64,000 bases of DNA from Chitinimonas prasina (GTDB taxonomy: Bacteria > Pseudomonadota > Gammaproteobacteria > Burkholderiales > Chitinimonadaceae): NCBI RefSeq assembly GCF_030160395.1, contig NZ_BSOG01000001.1, positions 710,117 to 774,116 on the forward strand, in the 5' to 3' direction. Each line of letters starts with the position of its first letter. Positions within the stretch are counted from its first letter, which is position 1. The notes under the pieces are model-generated. The model saw nothing but the letters and a program-made list of their open reading frames with translations, did not search any database and was not told the DNA's origin. Made by a program: the position numbers and the translations under genes. This document shows, piece after piece, positions 1 through 9,260 of this stretch.

Positions 1-305
1 GGCTCCCAGGCCATGCCCTCGCCCGTCTCGCGGGCAAACAGGGATACCACGGCGCCTATGGGCACGGCGATGTCGCGGGACACGCCATTGAAGCGTGCCG
101 AGAAGTGCACATAATCGTCACCCAGCTGCATATTGCGGGTGGCGTTATAGCTCACATTGAGGGTGATCTCGCCATTCTTCACGAACTCCATGGGCACCTG
201 CATCTTGCCGCGCACGGCGACCACCAGATAAGGCGTATAGCCGTGGTCGGAGCACCATTCGTGGATGGCGCGCATCAGGTAAGGCTTGATCGGAACTGGT
301 TTCAT
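1..305 (-). CDS. sspB: ClpXP protease specificity-enhancing factor SspB (3' end outside window)
   Basis: The reverse strand encodes a protein starting MKPVPIKPYLMRAIHEWCSD and running off the left edge after about 101 residues. The N-terminal helix followed by the Sm-like beta fold (PYLVVAVRGKMQVPMEFVKN, then NMQLGDDYVHFSARFNGVSR) is characteristic of SspB, the adaptor that delivers ssrA-tagged proteins from stalled ribosomes to ClpXP. It lies directly downstream of sspA in the same direction, the usual sspAB operon order. The acidic C-terminal tail that docks to ClpX is not visible because the gene is cut by the window. Confidence 0.93.
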   Translation of the reverse strand, partial: MKPVPIKPYLMRAIHEWCSDHGYTPYLVVAVRGKMQVPMEFVKNGEITLNVSYNATRNMQLGDDYVHFSARFNGVSRDIAVPIGAVVSLFARETGEGMAWE

Positions 306-389
306 GCGCTTCGCGTAGGAGAAGGAAGGAGTCGGTACAAGGCAATAGGCCCGACACGGCATGGCCGGTCGGGCCCATCACGCCTTACA

Positions 390-995
390 TCATTTGCGCA
401 TGGCTTTTTCGTTAGGCGTCATCGAATCGATAAACGCCTGACGGCCGAACAGACGCTCGGCGTACTTGAGGATGGGTGCCATCGGCTTGGACACTTCCAC
501 GCCGTAGTGCTCCAGACGCCACAGCAGGGGCGCAATCGCCACGTCCAGCATGGAGAACTCTTCGCCCAGCATGAACTTCTGCTTGGCAAACAGCGGCGCG
601 ATCTGGCCCAGGTTGTCACGGATGGTGGTGCGGGCCTTCTCCAGGTCCTTCTTGCTGGACGCGCTGTTCTCCAGGGTACGCACATGCACGAACAGTTCGC
701 GCTCGAAGTTGAACAGCATCAGGCGGGCACGGCCGCGCATGATGGGGTCGGCCGGCATCAGCTGCGGATGCGGGAAGCGCTCATCAATGTATTCGTTGAT
801 GATGTTGGATTCGTACAGGCACAGGTCGCGCTCGACCAGCACAGGCACTTCGTTGTACGGGTTCATCACGGCCAGGTCTTCCGGCTTGTTGTGTATGTCC
901 ACGTCAACGATCTGGAAGTCCATGCCCTTTTCGAACAGGACAATACGGCAGCGGTGGCTGAAAGGGCAGGAAGTGCCGGAGTACAGGGTCATCAT
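390..995 (-). CDS. sspA: Stringent starvation protein A, GST-fold RNA polymerase-associated protein
   Basis: A 201-residue protein with an N-terminal thioredoxin-like GST domain (MMTLYSGTSCPFSHRCRIVL, then NPYNEVPVLVERDLCLYESN) and an all-helical C-terminal GST domain. Length and the motif YSGTSCPFSHRCRI match SspA, which binds RNA polymerase and alters transcription under starvation and acid stress; it is not expected to be a working glutathione transferase. sspB follows 84 bp downstream on the same strand. The gene is separated from petC by a terminator-bearing gap, so it probably has its own promoter near 1000-1090. Confidence 0.93.
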   Translation of the reverse strand: MMTLYSGTSCPFSHRCRIVLFEKGMDFQIVDVDIHNKPEDLAVMNPYNEVPVLVERDLCLYESNIINEYIDERFPHPQLMPADPIMRGRARLMLFNFERELFVHVRTLENSASSKKDLEKARTTIRDNLGQIAPLFAKQKFMLGEEFSMLDVAIAPLLWRLEHYGVEVSKPMAPILKYAERLFGRQAFIDSMTPNEKAMRK

Positions 996-1091
996 AAGCG
1001 GGGGATCTCCATCAACGGCAATAGTCGTAAACGATCGAGTTTAGCATTTTGCCTAGGCAAATAGCCAGAAAAGCAACATAAGCAACTGATT

Positions 1092-1125
1092 CAAAAAAGA
1101 AAACGGGAGGAATCACCTCCCGTTT
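1092..1125 (-). terminator. Rho-independent terminator of the petABC operon
   Basis: A perfect 10-bp stem (1101-1110 pairing with 1116-1125) with a 5-nt loop is followed, reading the minus strand, by a T-rich tract at 1092-1100. It lies just past the petC stop codon and ahead of sspA. Confidence 0.85.
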
Positions 1126-1158
1126 CCGACTGCAGGACCACACAGCTGCGGAGCAGGC

Positions 1159-1977
1159 TTAGTGCAGGTCGCTCCAGTACTCGCGCTTCAGGATATAGGT
1201 CATGGGCACCAGCAAGAAGATCAGGAACAGCAGCACGCTGTAGCCTATGCTCTCGCGCTTCACCTGGGCCGGTTCGCTCATCCACACCATGTAGTTGGTC
1301 AGGTCGGTCATACGCTCGTCAAAGTCGAGCATATTGGCCTTGCCGTCTTCCAGGCGGGTCAGTTCGCCCGCCTTGGTCAGCACCAGCTGGTGGGTGGTGA
1401 TCTTATCCTTGCCGTTCACATGCTCCACCGTCTCCCAGGAGCGCGCCACCGGGCCCTTGGCCTCAGCCTTGCCCTCGATGGTACGCAGTTCCAGGTCGCC
1501 CTGCAGCTGCCACAGCACATGCGGCATGCCAACCTTGTCGAACACCGCGTTGTTCCAGCCAGTGGGACGGCTGCTGTCGCGGTAGAAGCTGCGCAGATAG
1601 GTGTAGAGCCAATCGGCACCACGCGAGCGGGCAATCAGGGTCAGGTCGGGCGGGGTGGCGCCAAACCAGGCCTTGCCGTCCTTGGCCTGCATGGCCACGC
1701 GCATCGGGTCGCCCACCTTGTCGGTGGCGAACATCAGGTTGTCCTTGATCTGCTGCTCGCTCAACCCCAGGTCGGTCAGGCGGTTATAGCGCATGGAGCT
1801 GGCGCCATGGCACGACAAGCAGTAGTTCACGAACACCTTGGCGCCGCGCTGCACCGATTCGGCATTGGCGACACGCAGCTCAACCTTGTCCAGCGCGACA
1901 CCGCCAGAGGCCGCCAGGGCGGTCAGCGGGGCCAGCAAGGCACAGGCGGCGATAATCCGGGCAATCTTGTTTTTCAT
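1159..1977 (-). CDS. petC: Ubiquinol-cytochrome c reductase, cytochrome c1 subunit
   Basis: A 272-residue precursor: a signal peptide (residues 1-22, ending LTALAA), a c-type heme site CLSCH near residue 53, and a C-terminal membrane anchor (IGYSVLLFLIFLLVPMTYIL) ending in a short cytoplasmic tail. It passes electrons from the Rieske protein of the bc1 complex to soluble or membrane cytochrome c. It is the last gene of petABC, 18 bp after petB, and is followed by the terminator at 1092-1125. The length is typical for the proteobacterial form. Confidence 0.95.
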   Translation of the reverse strand: MKNKIARIIAACALLAPLTALAASGGVALDKVELRVANAESVQRGAKVFVNYCLSCHGASSMRYNRLTDLGLSEQQIKDNLMFATDKVGDPMRVAMQAKDGKAWFGATPPDLTLIARSRGADWLYTYLRSFYRDSSRPTGWNNAVFDKVGMPHVLWQLQGDLELRTIEGKAEAKGPVARSWETVEHVNGKDKITTHQLVLTKAGELTRLEDGKANMLDFDERMTDLTNYMVWMSEPAQVKRESIGYSVLLFLIFLLVPMTYILKREYWSDLH

Positions 1978-1995
1978 CTTATTCGTCTCCCTCGA

Positions 1996-3351
1996 TCAAA
2001 CCAGCTTGGCGAACACAAACGAACCAAGGATGGCGATACCCACGTACATCAGGAATGCCAGCTGGCGCGAGGTATTGGTTTCGGTAACGCGTGCCGGCAC
2101 CGGCTCGGTACCTGGGTCGTTCTTGGTATAGAACGGCATGAGCAGGAAGAAGCCGAAGTAGATGACACTGAAGATCTGCGACAGGATGGTGCGCAGCTCA
2201 GTCGGTGCCTTGGCACCCAGGATACCCAGGCCGATAAAGGAGATCAGGAACAGCACCAGGGCCGTCTTGAACTTCTTGCCACGATAGCGGATGGACTTGA
2301 CCGGGCTGCGATCCAGCCAGGGCAGGAAGGCAATGATCACCACAGCCGCACCCATGCCTATCACACCCCATACCTGGGTACCCAGGAAGGACGGAATGGC
2401 GCGCAGGATGGCGTAGTAAGGCGTGAAGTACCAGACCGGTGCAATATGCGGCGGGGTCTTCAGCGGGTCAGCCGGATCGAAGTTGGGGTGCTCCAGGAAG
2501 AAGCCGCCCATCTCCGGCGCAAAGAACACCACATAGCTGAAGATCACCAGGAACACCGCCACACCAAAGATATCCTTGATGGTGTAGTAGGGGTGCATGG
2601 GGATGCCATCCAGCGGAATGCCGGTCTTGGGATCCTTGTTCTTCTTGATTTCGACGCCATCGGGGTTGTTCGAACCCACTTCGTGCAGCGCTACCAGGTG
2701 AGCCACCACCAGGCCCAACAGGACCAGCGGCACGGCAATCACGTGCAGGGCAAAGAAGCGGTTCAGGGTCGCATCGGACACCACGAAGTCACCCCGTATC
2801 CACACCGACAGGTCAGGCCCGATCACCGGGATGGAAGCAAACAGGTTGACGATCACCTGCGCACCCCAGAACGACATCTGGCCCCATGGCAGCAGATAGC
2901 CCAGGAAGGCTTCGGCCATAAGGCACAGGAAGATCAGCATGCCGAAGATCCAGATCAGTTCGCGTGGCTGCTTGTAGGAGCCATAGACCAGACCACGGAA
3001 CATGTGCAGATACACCACCACGAAGAACATGGAGGCGCCGGTGGAGTGCATGTAGCGGATGATCCAGCCACCCGCCACATCGCGCATGATGTATTCGACC
3101 GAATTGAAGGCGACCGACACATTGGTGCCGGGGATCAGCGACCCATCCGGCTTGTAGTTCATCGTCAGGAAGATACCGGTGACAATCTGTATCACCAGCA
3201 CCAACAGGGCCAGCGAACCGAAGTAGTACCAGAAGTTGAAGTTCTTGGGCGCATAGTACTCGGACATATGCGCTTTCCATGATGCCGTCACCGGGAACCG
3301 GTCATCCACCCAGTTCACCACGGTATTCGTCAGGGCTTGCAGCTTGCTCAT
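1996..3351 (-). CDS. petB: Ubiquinol-cytochrome c reductase, cytochrome b subunit
   Basis: A 451-residue polytopic membrane protein, the quinol-oxidising core of the bc1 complex. The two histidine-bearing helices that bind hemes bL and bH are visible (YMHSTGASMFFVVVYLHMFR and FFALHVIAVPLVLLGLVVAH). The Qo-site motif, PEWY in most organisms, reads PVWY here (APVWYFTPYYAILRAIP), a substitution known in some beta- and gammaproteobacteria. petA is 15 bp upstream and petC 18 bp downstream, so the three subunits are co-transcribed. Confidence 0.96.
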   Translation of the reverse strand: MSKLQALTNTVVNWVDDRFPVTASWKAHMSEYYAPKNFNFWYYFGSLALLVLVIQIVTGIFLTMNYKPDGSLIPGTNVSVAFNSVEYIMRDVAGGWIIRYMHSTGASMFFVVVYLHMFRGLVYGSYKQPRELIWIFGMLIFLCLMAEAFLGYLLPWGQMSFWGAQVIVNLFASIPVIGPDLSVWIRGDFVVSDATLNRFFALHVIAVPLVLLGLVVAHLVALHEVGSNNPDGVEIKKNKDPKTGIPLDGIPMHPYYTIKDIFGVAVFLVIFSYVVFFAPEMGGFFLEHPNFDPADPLKTPPHIAPVWYFTPYYAILRAIPSFLGTQVWGVIGMGAAVVIIAFLPWLDRSPVKSIRYRGKKFKTALVLFLISFIGLGILGAKAPTELRTILSQIFSVIYFGFFLLMPFYTKNDPGTEPVPARVTETNTSRQLAFLMYVGIAILGSFVFAKLV

Positions 3352-3366
3352 TTCAGGCCTTCCCTC

Positions 3367-3954
3367 TTATTTGTCTTCGCCGACCAGCAACACCGCATCA
3401 TTCAGGTACTTGTAGGGCGGTATGTCGAGGTTCTTGGGAGCGGGCACGCCGGAATAGACGCGGCCTGCCAGGTCGAACTTGGAGCCGTGGCAAGGGCAGT
3501 AGAAACCACCCATCCAGTCCGCACCGAGATCAGCCGGGGCCAGATCGGGACGGAAAGTCGGCGAGCAGCCCAGGTGGGTACACACCCCCAGGGCCACCAG
3601 TATATTGGCCTTGTCGGCACGGGCACGCGTCTTGTTCTTGGCGTACTCCGGCTGATCGCTGCCGTTCGAGTCGGGGTCGGTCAGCTTGCTTTCGATCTTG
3701 GCAAGGCTATCCACCATTTCCTTGGTGCGGTTCACTACCCACACCGGCTTGCCGCGCCACTCGACGTCTATCTTCTGGCCTGGCTCGAGCTTGCTGATGT
3801 CCACCTCTACCGGCGCACCGGCAGCCTTGGCACGCTCAGACGGGAAGAAGCTGGCAATAAAGGGCGTGGCGACCCCGACCACGGCGACGCCACCCACGGC
3901 GCCGGTCGCGAGCGTCAGGAAGCGCCGCTTGCTGTTGTCCACTTGATTCGTCAT
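3367..3954 (-). CDS. petA: Ubiquinol-cytochrome c reductase, Rieske iron-sulfur subunit
   Basis: A 195-residue protein that begins [19 protein letters not shown], a twin-arginine-like signal anchor typical of Rieske subunits, which are exported folded by Tat. The [2Fe-2S] ligands are in CTHLGC and CPCHGS in the C-terminal half. It receives an electron from quinol at the Qo site and hands it to cytochrome c1. The reading frame stays open upstream of this ATG, but the upstream part has no family match and includes part of a palindromic repeat, so the shorter start is preferred. Confidence 0.94.
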   Translation of the reverse strand: MTNQVDNSKRRFLTLATGAVGGVAVVGVATPFIASFFPSERAKAAGAPVEVDISKLEPGQKIDVEWRGKPVWVVNRTKEMVDSLAKIESKLTDPDSNGSDQPEYAKNKTRARADKANILVALGVCTHLGCSPTFRPDLAPADLGADWMGGFYCPCHGSKFDLAGRVYSGVPAPKNLDIPPYKYLNDAVLLVGEDK

Positions 3955-4040
3955 ACCCAGTCCCTGACTTTCTGACTTTTTTGAAATGTGTAAACCCAGG
4001 ATGCCGGCAGCAGGTCTGCTTACCGAGACCGACGGCACTG

Positions 4041-4154
4041 AGAGCAGCCGACAAGACCCAGCACAGCAACACCGGCCATGTGCGCAAGCGTAGGCTGTAC
4101 CTGGGGTACGACAAGCTTGCGCCACAACACCGGGAGGGTTTTGTCAGCAGCTCT
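4041..4154. repeat. Long foldback repeat, family L, copy 1
   Basis: A 114-bp imperfect palindrome upstream of petA. The outer arms (AGAGCAGCCGACAAGACCC and the complement of GGGTTTTGTCAGCAGCTCT) pair over about 19 positions. An inner stem GCGCAAGC/GCTTGCGC and an innermost GTACC/GGTAC are nested inside. The same layout recurs at 55244-55354 and 36975-37100, and as a half copy near 36400. The inner stem differs in sequence between copies yet still pairs. Confidence 0.7.
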
Positions 4155-4205
4155 TAGGCTCTGTTGTCATCTGCCTCAGGCAGAAGCACATCACAACAGA
4201 ACCTA
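4155..4205. other. Hairpin abutting foldback repeat copy 1
   Basis: An inverted repeat directly next to the long foldback: TAGGCTCTGTTGT (4155-4167) pairs with ACAACAGAACCTA (4193-4205) with one mismatch, enclosing a smaller CTGCCTCAGGCAG hairpin. No T-run follows on either strand, so it is not an obvious terminator. The rest of the gap up to 4349 shows only a short CCTTTG/CAAAGG stem near 4245. Confidence 0.5.
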
Positions 4206-4349
4206 AACTAGGTGATTTTAACCGATTCCCCCAGCTTGGATAAGCCTTTGCCGCAAAGGGGTTATTGAAAGCCCCCCCGGCACTGTACTTTCGGCGCCAC
4301 AGCAACACCCAAACAACCACCTGCAACAGCCCGCCATGACCAGGCGGCA

Positions 4350-5096
4350 TCAGATCGGGTTGGCCAATTCCACATAATGGGTATCCAGCCCAAACTGGCC
4401 GGCCAGATGGGCCGCCAGCGCCTGCACCCCATAGCGTTCGGTGGCATGGTGGCCCGCCGCGACAAAGGCCACACCATGCTCCAGCGCGGCATGGTAGTTG
4501 TGCTCGGACGCCTCGCCGGTCAGAAAGACATCGCAACCCGCCGCAATGGCCGCGGCAAAATAACCCTGCGCCCCGCCCGTACACCAGCCCACCCGCCGCA
4601 CCGGCCGGTCGCCCTCACCAATCACCAGGGGCCGCCGCCCCAGGCTGGCCTCGACCCGCTGGGCAAACCCCGCCAGGCTGCACGCCTGCTGCGGCACACC
4701 CAGCCAGCCCAGCTCCTGCTCACCAAAGCGCCCCTCCGCCACCAGGCCCAGCAACGCCCCCAGGCTGGCGTTGTTGCCCAGCTCCGGATGCGCATCCAGC
4801 GGCAGATGGTAGGCCAGCAGGCTGATATCATGCTGCAGCAGCTTGCCCAGGCGGCGACGCTTGCTGCCCACCACCCGGGCATCCTCGCCTTTCCAGAAAT
4901 AGCCGTGATGCACCAGGATGGCATCTGCCTCCCAGGCGATGGCAGCATCGATCAAAGCTTCGCTGGCCGTCACGCCACACAGCAGGCGCTGCACTTGGGC
5001 ACGCCCCTCGACTTGCACGCCATTAGGGGCATAGTCTTTGTAACGGTCTTGCTGGAGCAGTTGTCCGGTATAATTTTCCAACTCACGCAATAACAT
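4350..5096 (-). CDS. Nif3-like dinuclear metal-centre protein (YbgI/DUF34 family)
   Basis: A 248-residue protein starting [20 protein letters not shown]. The DUF34/NIF3 signatures are present: [12 protein letters not shown], a metal-binding stretch [29 protein letters not shown] and the C-terminal [14 protein letters not shown]. These supply the histidines and acids that hold two metal ions in the family toroid. The biochemical role is unsettled; a GTP cyclohydrolase-like or metal-insertion function has been proposed for relatives. An upstream ATG would extend it 17 residues into the divergent protease promoter, so the internal start is used. Confidence 0.88.
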   Translation of the reverse strand: MLLRELENYTGQLLQQDRYKDYAPNGVQVEGRAQVQRLLCGVTASEALIDAAIAWEADAILVHHGYFWKGEDARVVGSKRRRLGKLLQHDISLLAYHLPLDAHPELGNNASLGALLGLVAEGRFGEQELGWLGVPQQACSLAGFAQRVEASLGRRPLVIGEGDRPVRRVGWCTGGAQGYFAAAIAAGCDVFLTGEASEHNYHAALEHGVAFVAAGHHATERYGVQALAAHLAGQFGLDTHYVELANPI

Positions 5097-5119
5097 AGCG
5101 GCCGCCGTTCGCAAATCAC

Positions 5120-6289
5120 ATGAAAAAACTCTGGCTGATTTTCGCACAAACCACCACCGTGGGTCTGGCGGTCTGGTTTTTGCTCACCCTGCTCAAGCCG
5201 GGCTGGATACCCAAGCAGATGGCCGATGTGGTCACGCTGCGCGAAGCACCCGCGGTGGAAGCCCCCGTGCACCTGCCTGGCAATATCAGTTACCGCGAAG
5301 CGGTACGCCATGCCATGCCCAGCGTGGTAAACATCTATACCAGCAAGGAAATCAAGAAACGGCGCCACCCGTTGCTGGACGACCCGCTGTTCCGCCGCTT
5401 CTTCGGCGACCGCTTTGAGAATAGCGAAAGCCAGCGCACCTCCAGCCTGGGCTCTGGCGTCATCGTGTCGGCGCAGGGCTATATCATCACCAACAACCAT
5501 GTGGTGGCCTCAGCCGACGAAATCCAGGTGGCCCTGTCGGACGGCCGCACCACCACCGCCATCGTAGTGGGCGCCGACCCTGAAACCGATCTGGCCGTGA
5601 TCAAGATCGATCTGCCCAACCTGCCTGCCATCACCTTCGGCCAGGTCGAGAAGCTCAATGTCGGCGACGTAGTCCTGGCCATAGGCAACCCCTTTGGCGT
5701 GGGCCAGACCGTCACCATGGGCATCGTCTCTGCCTTGGGGCGGACCAATCTGGGCATCAATCCCTTCGAGAACTTCATCCAGACCGATGCCGCCATCAAT
5801 CCCGGCAACTCCGGCGGCGCACTGGTTGATAACGCCGGCAATCTGGTGGGCATCAACAGCGCCATCTATTCGCAAACCGGCAGCGCCGTGGGCATAGGCT
5901 TCGCCATTCCCGCCAGCACGGTAAAGAGCGTGATGGAACAGATCATCAAGGACGGCGCCGTCACCCGTGGCTGGATAGGGGTGGACACCCAGGACCTGAC
6001 GCCCGAGCTGGCGGCCAGCTTCAACCTGGCCGAAGGCACCGAAGGCGTATTGATCAATGGCGTGGTGAGAGGCGGCCCCGCCGACCGTGGCGGCGTCAAG
6101 CCTGGCGATGTGCTGATTGCCGTCAATGACGAAGCCATCCATGACTTCAACGGCATGCTGAACCTGGTGGCCAACCAGAAGCCCGGCCAGGAAGCCAGCA
6201 TCAAGGTACTGCGCGGCGGCAAGCCGCAGGAATACAAGGTCAAGATAGGCAAGCGCCCACCACTGGCCAGCGACCCAGGCGAGGAATAA
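5120..6289 (+). CDS. Membrane-anchored HtrA-family serine protease (DegS/AlgW-like)
   Basis: A 389-residue protein with an N-terminal membrane anchor (residues about 5-26, [19 protein letters not shown]), a trypsin-like domain and a single PDZ domain (about 275-375). The triad is complete: His127 (NNHVVA), Asp157 (ETDLAV) and Ser231 (PGNSGGAL). One PDZ plus an uncleaved-looking anchor resembles DegS/AlgW, which trigger envelope-stress sigma factor release, more than soluble DegP. It is divergent from the Nif3-like gene with only 23 bp between start codons, so the promoters must lie inside or very near the opposite gene. Confidence 0.92.
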   Translation: MKKLWLIFAQTTTVGLAVWFLLTLLKPGWIPKQMADVVTLREAPAVEAPVHLPGNISYREAVRHAMPSVVNIYTSKEIKKRRHPLLDDPLFRRFFGDRFENSESQRTSSLGSGVIVSAQGYIITNNHVVASADEIQVALSDGRTTTAIVVGADPETDLAVIKIDLPNLPAITFGQVEKLNVGDVVLAIGNPFGVGQTVTMGIVSALGRTNLGINPFENFIQTDAAINPGNSGGALVDNAGNLVGINSAIYSQTGSAVGIGFAIPASTVKSVMEQIIKDGAVTRGWIGVDTQDLTPELAASFNLAEGTEGVLINGVVRGGPADRGGVKPGDVLIAVNDEAIHDFNGMLNLVANQKPGQEASIKVLRGGKPQEYKVKIGKRPPLASDPGEE

Positions 6290-6366
6290 GCGCCGCCAGC
6301 GCGCGCTCACTTAGCCTGAACCGCTACGCCGGGTTTTGCTTGCGACGCCTACCCCCCGCCTGATAC

Positions 6367-6413
6367 AAAACACCCCAAGGCCCGGACACAGATCCAGGCT
6401 ATTGGGGTGTTTT
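6367..6413. terminator. Bidirectional terminator between the HtrA gene and tatC
   Basis: A 12-bp stem, AAAACACCCCAA at 6367-6378 with TTGGGGTGTTTT at 6402-6413, flanked by T-runs on both strands. It sits between two convergent genes and can end transcripts arriving from either side. Confidence 0.8.
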
Positions 6414-6471
6414 TCATGGCGAATCCAGCGCGGCCGATTGGACTGGGCATCGCTGCCCTTTGCCCGCCAGC

Positions 6472-7218
6472 CTAGCCCGAAGCCTCAGTATTCTCCGCCT
6501 GCTTGGGCACCATCAGCCAGGCGGCCAGCACCACACCCAGCTCAAACAACAGCCACAGCGGCACCGCCAGCATGACCTGGGACAACACATCAGGCGGGGT
6601 CACCACGGCCGCAATCACAAAGGCGCCCACGATCACATAGGGCCGGGCCTCGCGCAGCTTGGCCACGGTCACAATGCCCATGCGTACCAGCACCATCACA
6701 ATCACCGGTGTCTCAAAGGTAGCGCCAAAGGCCAGGAACATACCCAGCACAAAGCTCAGGTATTTATCGATATCCGTCATCATGGCCACCCCCTCGGGTG
6801 TGACACCGGTCATAAAACCGAACACCACGGGGAACACCAGGAAATAGGCAAAGGCCATGCCGACCAGGAACAGCACCACGCTGGAAACGATCAAGGGCAG
6901 TATCAAGCGCTTCTCATGCTGGTACAGGCCCGGCGCCACAAAGGCCCAGGCCTGGTACAGGGTATGCGGCAAGGTCAGCAGAAAAGCCACCATGCCCGCC
7001 ACCTTCATGGGCACAAAGAAACTGGAGGTCACATCGGTGGCTATCATCTGGCTGCCCACCTTCATGGCCTTGAGCATGGGCATGGCGAGCAGGTGATAGA
7101 GATCGCCAGCCCAATTGAACAGCAGGCAAAATGCCACCACCATCAGCAGCACGGCGCGCACCAGCCGGCTGCGAAGCTCGATCAGGTGCTCGATCAGGGG
7201 TTGCAGGTCTTGTTGCAT
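6472..7218 (-). CDS. tatC: Sec-independent protein translocase subunit TatC
   Basis: A 248-residue protein with six hydrophobic helices and the TatC landmarks: LIEHLIELRSRLVRAVLLMV near the N terminus, FVPMKVAGMVAFLLTLPHTL, and GATFETPVIVMVLVRMG. It recognises twin-arginine signal peptides together with TatB. It is the last gene of tatABC, 14 bp after tatB, and the transcript ends at the bidirectional terminator downstream. Rieske protein PetA, encoded 2.5 kb away, is a likely substrate. Confidence 0.96.
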   Translation of the reverse strand: MQQDLQPLIEHLIELRSRLVRAVLLMVVAFCLLFNWAGDLYHLLAMPMLKAMKVGSQMIATDVTSSFFVPMKVAGMVAFLLTLPHTLYQAWAFVAPGLYQHEKRLILPLIVSSVVLFLVGMAFAYFLVFPVVFGFMTGVTPEGVAMMTDIDKYLSFVLGMFLAFGATFETPVIVMVLVRMGIVTVAKLREARPYVIVGAFVIAAVVTPPDVLSQVMLAVPLWLLFELGVVLAAWLMVPKQAENTEASG

Positions 7219-7232
7219 GACTATCCAGTCGC

Positions 7233-7709
7233 TCAGCGACGGTCACGCACAGCGCTGGACTGTGCGGCAGGCTCGGGCAGGGGGCTGATAGGCGCTATCT
7301 CAAGCGGCGGCGTGGTAGTGGTAGGCGGGGCAAACAGGTCGAACTGCGGCGCCTCGGGCGTGCCGGCCGCCAACGCAGCCTGGTCCGCCGCAGAATGCCC
7401 GAGGGGATCCGCCGTCGCGTCACGCGCCTCGCCCAGCACCCCCTGCAGATCCTGGTTCACCTCTTTCAGCTCGCCATTCAGCTGCTGGTGCATCGTGCGC
7501 CCAGCCTCATTCATCTCGGCTTCCATCTGGCGCAGGCTATCGAGGTCTATCTCACGCTGGATATCGGCCTTCACGCCGGCCACATAGCGTTGCAAACGCC
7601 CCACCATGCTGCCCAGCGTGCGGGCGACCTTGGGCAAGCGCTCCGGGCCGATGACCACCAGGGCCACCACCCCCACCACCAAGAGCTCGCCAAAACTGAT
7701 ATCAAACAC
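7233..7709 (-). CDS. tatB: Sec-independent protein translocase subunit TatB
   Basis: A 158-residue protein with one N-terminal membrane helix (MFDISFGELLVVGVVALVVI) followed by the GPERLPKVARTLG motif that defines TatB, an amphipathic helix, and a Pro/Thr-rich C-terminal tail. TatB partners TatC in binding the signal peptide. It is 3 bp downstream of tatA and 14 bp upstream of tatC. Confidence 0.95.
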   Translation of the reverse strand: MFDISFGELLVVGVVALVVIGPERLPKVARTLGSMVGRLQRYVAGVKADIQREIDLDSLRQMEAEMNEAGRTMHQQLNGELKEVNQDLQGVLGEARDATADPLGHSAADQAALAAGTPEAPQFDLFAPPTTTTPPLEIAPISPLPEPAAQSSAVRDRR

Positions 7710-7712
7710 GGC

Positions 7713-7931
7713 TTAGCGCTTGTCCTTGCTGGCTTCGTTCTCGAACACCCGGGCGCCTTCCACCGGTTTCTCGGCAATCTTGGGCTTGTCATCATCCGAC
7801 TTCATGCCTTCCTTGAAGCCCTTGATGGCCGAACCCAGATCCTTGCCCACGCCGCCCAGCTTCTTGGTGCCGAATACCAGCACCACGATAACCAGCACGA
7901 GCAGCCAATGCCAAATACTGAAGGAACCCAT
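7713..7931 (-). CDS. tatA: Sec-independent protein translocase subunit TatA
   Basis: A 72-residue protein starting [20 protein letters not shown], with the TatA hinge FGTKKL and a basic amphipathic helix ([16 protein letters not shown]) before a charged tail. TatA oligomers form the pore-like structure of the Tat pathway. A longer open frame exists upstream, but the family start is this methionine. hinT lies 47 bp upstream. Confidence 0.95.
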   Translation of the reverse strand: MGSFSIWHWLLVLVIVVLVFGTKKLGGVGKDLGSAIKGFKEGMKSDDDKPKIAEKPVEGARVFENEASKDKR

Positions 7932-7978
7932 TTTGCTACCTCTCCCAACGTTGCCGCCGTGCTCAAGCACGGCGTTGT

Positions 7979-8338
7979 TTACTGTACCAGCTGCGCCATC
8001 ATGGTTTCGGCCTTGCCACCGCCGCCGAACACATGAAGATGCAGGTGGAAAACCGATTGACCGCCCTTGGCGCCCGTATTGATCATGGTGCGGAAGCCCT
8101 CACCCAGACCCTGCTCACGCGCCAGCTGCGGCGCCAGCGCCAGCACCTTGCCCAGCAAGGCCTGGTCATCCGGCACCAGGGTCAACAGCGATTCGATATG
8201 GCGCTTAGGCACGATCAGGAAGTGAACGTTCGCAATCGGGTGTATATCGTGGAAGGCGATCACATCGTCATCCTCGTACACCTTGTTCGACGGTATCTGC
8301 CCCTGCGCTATCTTGCAGAAAATGCAGTTATCACTCAT
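7979..8338 (-). CDS. hinT: HIT-family purine nucleoside phosphoramidase (HinT-like)
   Basis: A 119-residue protein starting [20 protein letters not shown] and ending with the histidine triad [10 protein letters not shown]. HinT-type proteins hydrolyse AMP-lysine and other nucleoside phosphoramidates. CxxC at residues 5-8 may contribute to zinc binding as in many HIT proteins. The gene lies between hisE (3 bp upstream) and tatA, a linkage common in betaproteobacterial his operons, and is presumably co-transcribed with them. Confidence 0.93.
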   Translation of the reverse strand: MSDNCIFCKIAQGQIPSNKVYEDDDVIAFHDIHPIANVHFLIVPKRHIESLLTLVPDDQALLGKVLALAPQLAREQGLGEGFRTMINTGAKGGQSVFHLHLHVFGGGGKAETMMAQLVQ

Positions 8339-8341
8339 TGC

Positions 8342-8674
8342 CTACTCCTTGCCCGCCGTGCGCGCATTTTTTTCATCTATGCCCGAAATCCCCTCGCGCC
8401 GGGCCAATTCAGCCAGCACATCATTCGGGCCCAGGCCCTGGTGCGACAACAGCACCAGGGTGTGAAACCACAGGTCGGCCACCTCGTACACCAGATGCAG
8501 GCGGTCGCCATCCTTGGCCGCCATCACGGTCTCCACCGCCTCCTCGCCCACCTTCTTCAGGATGGCATCCAGGCCCTTGTCCATCAGCTTGGCGGTATAG
8601 GAAGACGCCGGGTCAGTCCCTTTGCGGTCTTCCAGGGTCTGGGCGATGCGATAGAGTATGTCGGGGTTGATCAT
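8342..8674 (-). CDS. hisE: Phosphoribosyl-ATP pyrophosphatase
   Basis: A 110-residue all-alpha NTP pyrophosphohydrolase-fold protein ([20 protein letters not shown], then [20 protein letters not shown], and [16 protein letters not shown]). It removes pyrophosphate from phosphoribosyl-ATP, step 2 of histidine synthesis. It stands as a separate gene from hisI here, unlike the hisIE fusion of enterobacteria. It is 187 bp after hisI and 3 bp ahead of hinT. Confidence 0.94.
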   Translation of the reverse strand: MINPDILYRIAQTLEDRKGTDPASSYTAKLMDKGLDAILKKVGEEAVETVMAAKDGDRLHLVYEVADLWFHTLVLLSHQGLGPNDVLAELARREGISGIDEKNARTAGKE

Positions 8675-8861
8675 ATGGGTGGCTCAACAAGACGGGCGAT
8701 TATAGGCGGGGAAAAAGACAGTTGGGTGACAAGTCTGCGCGGATGCGCATGGCGCGCAACACTGGCGCAGTAAAAAAAGCCGCAGCCGCCAGCGCGGTCG
8801 TTGCAAATGCGCCTATCCAGCGCAAGCCCGGCTCTTTCTTGGGAGCAGGCTACGCTGCCGG

Positions 8862-9260
8862 CTAATGGCCAGTGTGGCCACCATAGATGGCATCAGGGTC
8901 TTTCAGTACCGCATCCGTCACCACCCACTGCTCATCCACCAGCTTGCGGTACAAGCAGCTCTCGCGGCCGGTATGGCAGGCAATGCCACCGGCCTGGGCA
9001 ATCTGCATCACGATCACATCGCCATCGCAGTCGAGCCGTAACTCGCTGACGGTTTGCAAATGCCCTGATGCCTCGCCTTTTTTCCACAGCCGCTGGCGCG
9101 AGCGGGAAAAATAATGGGCGATACCGGTCTGCGCCGTCAGCTGCAGCGACTCCCGGTTCATATAGGCCACCATCAGTATCCGCTGGCTGTGCGCATCCTG
9201 CGCAATCGCCGTCACCAGGCCCTGGGCATCCCAGCGCACCTCATCCAGCCAACTGCTCAT
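8862..9260 (-). CDS. hisI: Phosphoribosyl-AMP cyclohydrolase
   Basis: A 132-residue protein with the HisI signatures [48 protein letters not shown] and the metal-binding [20 protein letters not shown] plus [11 protein letters not shown]. It opens the purine ring of phosphoribosyl-AMP, step 3 of histidine synthesis. Its ATG overlaps the hisF stop by 4 nt, indicating translational coupling. Confidence 0.95.
   Translation of the reverse strand: MSSWLDEVRWDAQGLVTAIAQDAHSQRILMVAYMNRESLQLTAQTGIAHYFSRSRQRLWKKGEASGHLQTVSELRLDCDGDVIVMQIAQAGGIACHTGRESCLYRKLVDEQWVVTDAVLKDPDAIYGGHTGH

Noticed and set aside
1162-3282. A 706-residue plus-strand frame opposite petB and petC
   Set aside because: It is the antisense of two unambiguous conserved genes and is His/Gln/Arg-rich as expected for an antisense frame in GC-rich DNA.
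8675-8861. Possible terminator between hisI and hisE
   Set aside because: A run of seven T occurs on the minus strand, but no stable stem precedes it, and the operon continues into hisE.
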